Positions 58,796 to 64,000 of a stretch of 64,000 nt of DNA are shown in pieces (the stretch's first letter is position 1; the number at the start of each line of letters is the position of its first letter). The DNA lies in assembly GCA_001636495.1 (NCBI GenBank), contig KV440964.1, positions 2,868,666 through 2,932,665 on the forward strand, written 5' to 3'. The stretch is from Sutcliffiella horikoshii. GTDB taxonomy: Bacteria; Bacillota; Bacilli; Bacillales; Bacillaceae_I. Below the pieces are notes generated by a model. The model was given only the letters and a program-made list of their open reading frames with translations, did no database searches and was not told the origin of the DNA. A program made the position numbers and the translations under genes.

Positions 58796-60277
58796 TTAAC
58801 GCTTCAAATTGACAAGCTCCTGTAAAATCTCATCTGATGTCGTGATGATTCTGGTATTTGCCTGGAATCCCCTTTGGGCTGTAATCATCTCTGTGAATTC
58901 TTCTGATAAGTCGACATTGGACATTTCAAGTGTACCGGAAATGATAGCCGCAGCTCCGTTGTCACCAGGTCTGAACATTTCCTCTAGCTGTATGCCATCA
59001 CCGTTCTTATCCATTGTCCCGGAGTTGTTCGATTGCTGAAACAGGTTTTCCCCGATTCTTTCTAACCCTGCATCATTCGGGAATTTCGCCAACATCAGTT
59101 GTCCAGCCACTTTCAGATTCCCGAACTGGTCAATGAAGTTTACTTTTCCATCACCGGAAATACTGAAGCTACGTGCATTTGGCGGTATTTGGATAAGTCC
59201 CGGACTTCCGCTTAAGGAGTCAGTCCATGTAGGCTGTTGAATCATTTCTGCCTTTGCGACAAAGTTTTCGAATGTCTTGAACGCTGTGTCTAAACTTGTT
59301 TTTACTGATTGTGCATAGCTTACAAGATTTGAAAGATCATTGATATTAGCTGTGGCACCATTAGGTATAGTGATAGTAGGGTTTTGAACAACCGGGTCAA
59401 TCATTCTATATGCTATCTCACCAGTTGAACCTATGAAACTATCAATACTTTGGTTCATATTCTGGGCAGAAGTAATAAATGCCGCTCTTTCATTCTGGTA
59501 GATATCTGTATTGAAATCATTGAACTGAGTTGCTGCGTTATCTCTGGCAGTTTGGGCTGCTGTCGCTGCAGCCGACAGTTGCGGATCGATACCGCCTGAT
59601 TCCAAATTCGCTTTTTCTGCATCTTCGAAAGTCCTTTGCGCTTCTAAGAATTTCATTGCAAGATCAAGGAACTTGTTCGTATCATTTCTAAAATCTCTAT
59701 ATTCATCAAAGAAAATCTCTCCGGCATTCAATGCTGCATTGGATGCTGCCATAATGTTATCGTTAGGGATTCTCTTTTCCCCTGTCTCACCAATCAAGTA
59801 CATCCCATTTGAATTGACAACGTAACCATTGTTATCAAGGTAGAAGTTCCCAGAACGTGTGTAATTCATGGAAACAGCGTTGTTGATAGCCCCACCAAGT
59901 ATGCGATTGTCTCCATAAGATGTGTTGGTATCCACATTTACCCTTGTAATATCAGCAATAGAGGCCACTGCGAAGAATCCATCCCCTGATAATGCCAAAT
60001 CCAGCGGCCTTGCAGTTGTTTGAAGTGAGCCTTGCGTCTGAATCGTATCAATCGAACTGATCATAGATCCAAGACCGATCTGTTTCGCATTGACTCCCCC
60101 TTTTCCTGCTGCCGGCCCACTTGCGCCTGATAATTGCTGTACCATCATTTCCTGGAAGGTTGCTCTTCCTTTCTTAAACCCGTACGTATTGACATTGGCG
60201 ATGTTATTCCCTATGACATCTAATTTTGTTTGAAAGTTTCTCAGTGCACCGATACTTGAATACATGGAACGTAGCAT
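58796..60277 (-). CDS. flgE: Flagellar hook protein FlgE with long central insertion
   Basis: A 493-residue hook protein; the B. subtilis protein is about 264. The N-terminal helix/rod motif MLRSMYSSIGALRNFQTKLDVIGNNIANVNTYGFKK and C-terminal FTEMITAQRGFQANTRIITTSDEILQELVNLKR are standard and form the hook core. Between RSGNFYLDNNGYVV and IPPNARSFSISGDGKVNF lie about 190 extra residues (172-361) rich in Ala, Asn, Asp and Gln with helical character, plus about 30 near 105-138. TMDKNGDGIQLEEM (422-434) resembles a calcium loop. AGGGGG precedes the ATG. The frame is continuous, so it is not a fusion artefact. Could be annotated FlgG; position after flgD argues for hook. Confidence 0.93.
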   Translation of the reverse strand: MLRSMYSSIGALRNFQTKLDVIGNNIANVNTYGFKKGRATFQEMMVQQLSGASGPAAGKGGVNAKQIGLGSMISSIDTIQTQGSLQTTARPLDLALSGDGFFAVASIADITRVNVDTNTSYGDNRILGGAINNAVSMNYTRSGNFYLDNNGYVVNSNGMYLIGETGEKRIPNDNIMAASNAALNAGEIFFDEYRDFRNDTNKFLDLAMKFLEAQRTFEDAEKANLESGGIDPQLSAAATAAQTARDNAATQFNDFNTDIYQNERAAFITSAQNMNQSIDSFIGSTGEIAYRMIDPVVQNPTITIPNGATANINDLSNLVSYAQSVKTSLDTAFKTFENFVAKAEMIQQPTWTDSLSGSPGLIQIPPNARSFSISGDGKVNFIDQFGNLKVAGQLMLAKFPNDAGLERIGENLFQQSNNSGTMDKNGDGIQLEEMFRPGDNGAAAIISGTLEMSNVDLSEEFTEMITAQRGFQANTRIITTSDEILQELVNLKR

Positions 60278-60306
60278 GCTTTTTCCCCCTCTTATAAAAC
60301 AAAGTG

Positions 60307-60960
60307 TTACTGTGTAATTTTTGTAATGGCATCCATAGGTATCTTTTCATCTGTTAATCTTGCATCCGTGACTGTGAGGTGCGCTTTGCCATCCTTCATC
60401 AGAACGGACTGGACAGTGACGTCCTCATAATCATCCCCACCAAAGCCAAACGAGATTTTCTTTCCGATAAGATGACTTGCGGTAAGTAAGGTAGTATTTC
60501 CTGGCTGCGAATGATCACCTGACTGATTCACTTTTGTGATTTGCTCCACCGCTATTTCACTTCCATCATCCATGACAAGCCTTGCTTTTCCATCTTGCAT
60601 GGAGATGCTGGCCACCGTTCCGTTCTTCATTTCCACAAATGGTTCCTCGTCCACATAATAGATATGCTGCCATGTAAGGTTAGAACCCAGATACTGCTGA
60701 AGAGAAAGTACGTTCATTTTGTTTTGTGTTTCAATGAAGCCTTCCATACTTTTATTCAAATTGGCCATCTGTTCCAATGAGGAGAAGTTTGCCATCTGTG
60801 AAATGAACTCCTTATCCTCCATGGGGTTAAGCGGATCCTGATTTTGCAGTTGTGCAATCAAAAGGCGAAGGAAATCATCCTTCCCCATAACATTGTTCTG
60901 CTTGGACGTATTAACAGGCCTATTTTGTATATAAAGATCAGATGAGATATTGTTTGTCAT
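60307..60960 (-). CDS. flgD: Flagellar hook capping protein FlgD
   Basis: A 217-residue scaffold that sits on the growing hook and inserts FlgE. The N-terminal signature is [41 protein letters not shown]. The C-terminal half holds the tudor-like/FlgD domain (about 90-215). Its start overlaps the fliK stop by 4 bp (ATGA). Downstream is flgE. Confidence 0.95.
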   Translation of the reverse strand: MTNNISSDLYIQNRPVNTSKQNNVMGKDDFLRLLIAQLQNQDPLNPMEDKEFISQMANFSSLEQMANLNKSMEGFIETQNKMNVLSLQQYLGSNLTWQHIYYVDEEPFVEMKNGTVASISMQDGKARLVMDDGSEIAVEQITKVNQSGDHSQPGNTTLLTASHLIGKKISFGFGGDDYEDVTVQSVLMKDGKAHLTVTDARLTDEKIPMDAITKITQ

Positions 60961-62168
60961 TCTCCGTCACCTACAGCTTTTCTTATTTCCAATTCTTCCA
61001 ATAGTACATCTTCAAAGGATGATGTGTTGTCCTCATCGTTTGTTTCATTTTTGGAAGAATGTTTTGGATGGGACTCATCATCCCCAGTGCCTTTATGTTG
61101 TTGTGTGAATTTTTGCTCCTGATCCTGGAAAATAACCTCGAGCTTTTCTATGTTCACATTTGATTGAGCCAAGGTTTGCTTCAAGTTTATCAAACCACTT
61201 TCTAACAGGGAGGAGGCCGCTTTGGAATGCACGATGAGTTTCGCGACTAAACCATGTTGTGTTTCCTGCAGTTTAATATGCAATGTTCCAAGATGTTCCG
61301 GTGCCAATCTTATTGTCATGGATTGATTTCCGTTGACAAATCTAGTTTGGGTTTTTGCAAGTATTCCCTCTAGTTTTTGAAGCAACTGTTCTCGTGCAGC
61401 CTCATGGGATGTTGTATCAATAACCCATTGGATCGTTGCCTGCTTTGGAAGTTGAAGCAGGTTCATGGTTACAGGTCCGCTTTGGAAGACATTTTCAGAA
61501 ACAGGTACAAAGGTTGCATGTTTTGATGGTGCATCCTTTGCTAGTGGCGAAACCTGTGTCCGTGCACTCTCAGGAAGCAAAAGTTTTCCAAGTCTAGTCT
61601 CGATCATACTCATAAGTTCCTTCAGGTTTGACTGCTCCTTGACAGAGACTGGCGCACCTTCTGCCTTTTCCTCTTTTGCTTCAAGATAGCCCTTCATAAA
61701 CATCATCACTTTTTCTGATAGACGTGTGAATGATTCAATCATCTTTTCTCCTTCACCTTGCGTAGACTGCTTCAAGGTGGTGAGTACATTCATCATGTCC
61801 ATCACATCCTCAAGCAAATCATAATACCCTTCAGGAATATCCTCTGTTTGTGATGAGATAGATGGATTATTTTCCATCTCCTGTACTTCATTTAACATCG
61901 AAAGTTGCATGGACAGGAGCTCATCCATTTCCTGATTGAGGCCTTCTAGAATTTCCTCATCATTTGAAGTTTCTAACCCCACTTTTCCGTTTTCAGGTGA
62001 GGATGTCGCAAGTAAGGAAGCAAGAAGGCTTTTTGATAAGGCGGAGCCGAAGCTCTCCACTGCTTCTTTGGAAAACTGCTCCGGTTTTCCCTTTCCCTCC
62101 GCTTTCGTTGTTTGTCCTGAATGAGCGGCAGCGATATCTCCGGTAACAAAAAAGTTCACTTCGTTCAT
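60957..62168 (-). CDS. fliK: Flagellar hook-length control protein FliK
   Basis: A 403-residue secreted ruler that stops hook growth by switching FlhB. The N-terminal two thirds are variable and low complexity. The C-terminal domain carries the family core [32 protein letters not shown] and ends in an acidic, charged tail. The first ATG is 1 bp from AAAGGA; a GTG three codons in (62159) has better 8-9 bp spacing, so the start is uncertain. Hook length here must accommodate a longer FlgE. Confidence 0.92.
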   Translation of the reverse strand: MNEVNFFVTGDIAAAHSGQTTKAEGKGKPEQFSKEAVESFGSALSKSLLASLLATSSPENGKVGLETSNDEEILEGLNQEMDELLSMQLSMLNEVQEMENNPSISSQTEDIPEGYYDLLEDVMDMMNVLTTLKQSTQGEGEKMIESFTRLSEKVMMFMKGYLEAKEEKAEGAPVSVKEQSNLKELMSMIETRLGKLLLPESARTQVSPLAKDAPSKHATFVPVSENVFQSGPVTMNLLQLPKQATIQWVIDTTSHEAAREQLLQKLEGILAKTQTRFVNGNQSMTIRLAPEHLGTLHIKLQETQHGLVAKLIVHSKAASSLLESGLINLKQTLAQSNVNIEKLEVIFQDQEQKFTQQHKGTGDDESHPKHSSKNETNDEDNTSSFEDVLLEELEIRKAVGDGE

Positions 62169-62182
62169 TCCTTTCTGGGAAC

Positions 62183-62761
62183 CTATTGATTATTGGCTAA
62201 TAATTCCGTGAACCTTGCCGCCTGTTCCGGTTCAAATTGCCCTAAAATAGAGGATGTTTTGGAAGCACTTAACTCTTTAAGAATTAAAAGGGCCATTTCT
62301 TCCTCCAGTTCCAATATAATTTGGGCAGCTTTCTTCGTTGACATCCCTTCATATAGCTTTGCCAACTCACGTGTGGAGGTTTTCACCTCCTGTTGTTGCT
62401 GTTCTAGGTTCTCAATCCGTTTATTTGCTTGATCAAGCTGGGAAACAAGCTTGGTTATTTCCCTTTGCTTTTCACTGATCTGTCGTTCAAGAAGGATGAC
62501 CTCTTGAGAGGACCTCTCTTGGTCATTTCCGTCTCGGGGGGGTGTCTCCTTTTCCTCTTCGTCTTCTTCGGAGGAGCTCACTTCTACCTTTGCCGACGGT
62601 AGGAAGGATTGGGCAACTTCAAACACATTCTTGCCTTCGTATGTCAGGTACCCCAGCACTACTACCACTGTAAAAAGAAGCGGTATGATAAAAAGGTATA
62701 GCAGTTTCTGCATGAAGGAATATTTCCCTTCTACTTCTTCGGTTTGATAGTCTTTTTTCAT
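62183..62761 (-). CDS. ylxF: MotE/YlxF family flagellar chaperone-like protein
   Basis: A 192-residue protein with an N-terminal membrane anchor (LLYLFIIPLLFTVVVVLGYL), an acidic linker (EEDEEEKE), a long coiled coil (about 90-135) and the MgtE-N/MotE-like C-terminal domain LAKLYEGMSTKKAAQIILELEEEMALLILKELSASKTSSIL. In relatives such proteins associate with the MotAB or rod machinery. It lies between fliJ and fliK; RBS AGGTG precedes the ATG. Confidence 0.9.
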   Translation of the reverse strand: MKKDYQTEEVEGKYSFMQKLLYLFIIPLLFTVVVVLGYLTYEGKNVFEVAQSFLPSAKVEVSSSEEDEEEKETPPRDGNDQERSSQEVILLERQISEKQREITKLVSQLDQANKRIENLEQQQQEVKTSTRELAKLYEGMSTKKAAQIILELEEEMALLILKELSASKTSSILGQFEPEQAARFTELLANNQ

Positions 62762-62768
62762 GTTTTTT

Positions 62769-63218
62769 TCACCTATTTGCGTGTTGCGAATATTGAATAA
62801 TGGAGAGTTCGTCTATATATGTTGACTCCACTTTGAGGTCATTTTGCTTCCAGAAAAGCTTCTCTTTATCATCCAATACTTCATATTTTTTGCATTCCAC
62901 GGACTGCTCCTTAAGTTTTTCCTCCTTAAGGTTCATAAATGCTCTGGCATGGCTTACTTTTTTTTGTTGATGAAAGACGTTTTTTTCCAAGTTTCCCATA
63001 AAGAATTGCTGTTGTTTCAGCGTTTCGATAGGGATTCCTATCTGCAGCTTCTTTTGCAGTGCCTCTTCTAACTTTTCCTTTTTCTTTAATAGGTCATATA
63101 ACGCCTGTCCCTCGGATTCGAATAAGGAAATCGCTTGTTGATACTCCGAGCTTGCCTGATCTTTTTCTGCTTTCTTGACAACCAATATTTTCTCTAGGCG
63201 ACCTTTTCTTACTGCCAT
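62769..63218 (-). CDS. fliJ: Flagellar export protein FliJ
   Basis: A 149-residue coiled-coil protein that sits in the centre of the FliI hexamer like the gamma subunit of F-ATPase. The sequence is almost entirely helical with heptads (KKEKLEEALQKKLQIGIPIETLKQQQFFMG). I start at 63218 (MAVRKGRLEKILVVKK) with AGGTG 6 bp upstream; a GTG three codons earlier overlaps that site. It lies 14 bp after fliI. Confidence 0.93.
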   Translation of the reverse strand: MAVRKGRLEKILVVKKAEKDQASSEYQQAISLFESEGQALYDLLKKKEKLEEALQKKLQIGIPIETLKQQQFFMGNLEKNVFHQQKKVSHARAFMNLKEEKLKEQSVECKKYEVLDDKEKLFWKQNDLKVESTYIDELSIIQYSQHANR

Positions 63219-63232
63219 GCCTTTCACCTACT

Positions 63233-64000
63233 CTACTTCATTAATTTCGTAAGTTCTGCCAATGTATTCGCATATGTCCATTTGTCATCCACTTCCTGCT
63301 TCAGATAATGAATGATGGCAGGATAAGACTGAATGGCCTCGTCAATCTCCCTTGAACTCCCCCGTTTATAAGCACCAATATTAATTAGATCCTCCGCCTG
63401 ATAATACTTTGAAAGTTTTTCGCGCATGGCTTCTGCAGCTTTCTTATGTTCGTACTCCACAATGTTGTTCATTACGCGGCTCACACTCTTCAGGACATTT
63501 ATCGCTGGGTATTGCCCCTTATTGGCCAAGTCCCTATCCAAAACAAAATGGCCATCCAAAATCCCGCGAACCGTATCGGCAATCGGTTCATTCATGTCAT
63601 CCCCATCTACAAGAACCGTATAAAAAGCGGTAATGGAGCCATGTTGGTTCGTTCCTGTTCTTTCCAATAATTTAGGTAACATGGAAAAGACGGAGGGGGT
63701 GTAACCTTTAGTTGTCGGAGGTTCGCCTACAGCTAACCCAATCTCCCGTTGCGCCATTGCAACCCTTGTCACTGAGTCCATCATCAGCATCACGTTATAT
63801 CCTAAGTCACGAAAATATTCAGAAATGGCAGTTGCAGTATAAGCTCCCTTGATGCGCATAAGGGCTGGCTGGTCAGAAGTTGCAACAATGACGATGGACC
63901 GCTTTAGCCCTTCCGGCCCTAAATCCCGTTCCAGAAAATCGCGTACCTCTCTGCCACGTTCGCCTATGAGGGCAATGACGTTGATATCAGCATGAGTATT
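63233..64000 (-). CDS. fliI: Flagellar export ATPase FliI (N-terminus beyond window)
   Basis: The C-terminal 255 residues of the FliI ATPase, continuing past the right edge. Visible are NVIALIGERGREVRDFLERDL (catalytic Glu region), RSIVIVATSDQPALMRIKGAYTA, VMLMMDSVTRVAMAQREIGLAVGEPP (Walker B Asp) and the C-terminal helical domain. Walker A lies outside. The frame was read through to the window edge; the internal Met at 63859 is not the start. It powers substrate unfolding at the export gate, with FliJ downstream. Confidence 0.95.
   Translation of the reverse strand, partial: NTHADINVIALIGERGREVRDFLERDLGPEGLKRSIVIVATSDQPALMRIKGAYTATAISEYFRDLGYNVMLMMDSVTRVAMAQREIGLAVGEPPTTKGYTPSVFSMLPKLLERTGTNQHGSITAFYTVLVDGDDMNEPIADTVRGILDGHFVLDRDLANKGQYPAINVLKSVSRVMNNIVEYEHKKAAEAMREKLSKYYQAEDLINIGAYKRGSSREIDEAIQSYPAIIHYLKQEVDDKWTYANTLAELTKLMK

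Noticed and set aside
59195-59764. Frameshift or fusion explaining the long hook protein
   Set aside because: The frame is open throughout, both ends are in the same frame, and codon usage looks like that of neighbours; it is an in-frame insertion.

Overview
The window is a chromosomal segment of a low-GC, endospore-forming, flagellated member of the Bacillaceae. Every gene I can support lies on the minus strand. Read in the direction of transcription (high to low coordinates), the order follows the Bacillus subtilis block fliI-...-swrB-rpsB-tsf-pyrH-frr-uppS-cdsA-dxr-rasP-proS-polC-rimP-nusA-...-pnp-...-spoVF-asd-dapG-dapA-rnjB-tepA-spoIIIE-ymfC-...-ymfF-ymfH almost gene for gene. Dipicolinate synthase, SpoIIIE, YmxH and the YlxY-type deacetylase mark it as a spore former. 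I cannot name the species from the sequence alone.

Region 1 (about 64000-41790): the late part of a fla/che operon. It encodes the export ATPase and its helpers (fliI, fliJ, ylxF), hook building (fliK, flgD, flgE), swrD, fliL, the switch (fliM, fliY), cheY, the export gate (fliO/Z, fliP, fliQ, fliR, flhB, flhA), placement GTPase and ATPase (flhF, flhG), chemotaxis adaptation (cheB, cheA, cheW, cheC, cheD), the motility sigma factor (sigD) and swrB. Genes are tightly packed with many 4-bp overlaps and no internal terminator that I can see. The hook protein is about 190 residues longer than expected because of a large central insertion.

Region 2 (about 41790-27640): growth genes. rpsB and tsf (translation), pyrH (UMP kinase) and frr (ribosome recycling) are separated by hairpin terminators. 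They are followed by uppS, cdsA, dxr and rasP (undecaprenyl, phospholipid and isoprenoid synthesis and intramembrane proteolysis), proS, and polC, the replicative polymerase.

Region 3 (about 27640-14870): the rimP-nusA-rnpM-ylxQ-infB-ylxP-rbfA operon, with its own promoter and a leader holding a possible attenuator, then truB, ribC, rpsO (own promoter and leader), pnp, the ylxY deacetylase and the mlpA peptidase.

Region 4 (about 14870-1): ymxH, dipicolinate synthase spoVFA-spoVFB behind a good sigma-K promoter match, asd, dapG-dapA, rnjB, tepA-ylzJ, spoIIIE, ymfC, and the M16 peptidase pair ymfF/ymfH, the last cut by the window edge. Terminators split the asd/dap genes into at least three units.

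Mobile or repetitive DNA is confined to intergenic gaps. There are two copies of a 183-bp MITE-like element with about 25-bp terminal inverted repeats, one of them flanked by a perfect 8-bp target duplication. There are also four copies of an unrelated, GC-rich 127-131-bp repeat, two of which face each other upstream of proS. I see no rRNA, tRNA, CRISPR array, prophage, toxin-antitoxin or defence genes. This is conserved core chromosome; the most unusual features are the long hook protein, the divergent RNase J active site and the small mobile repeats.
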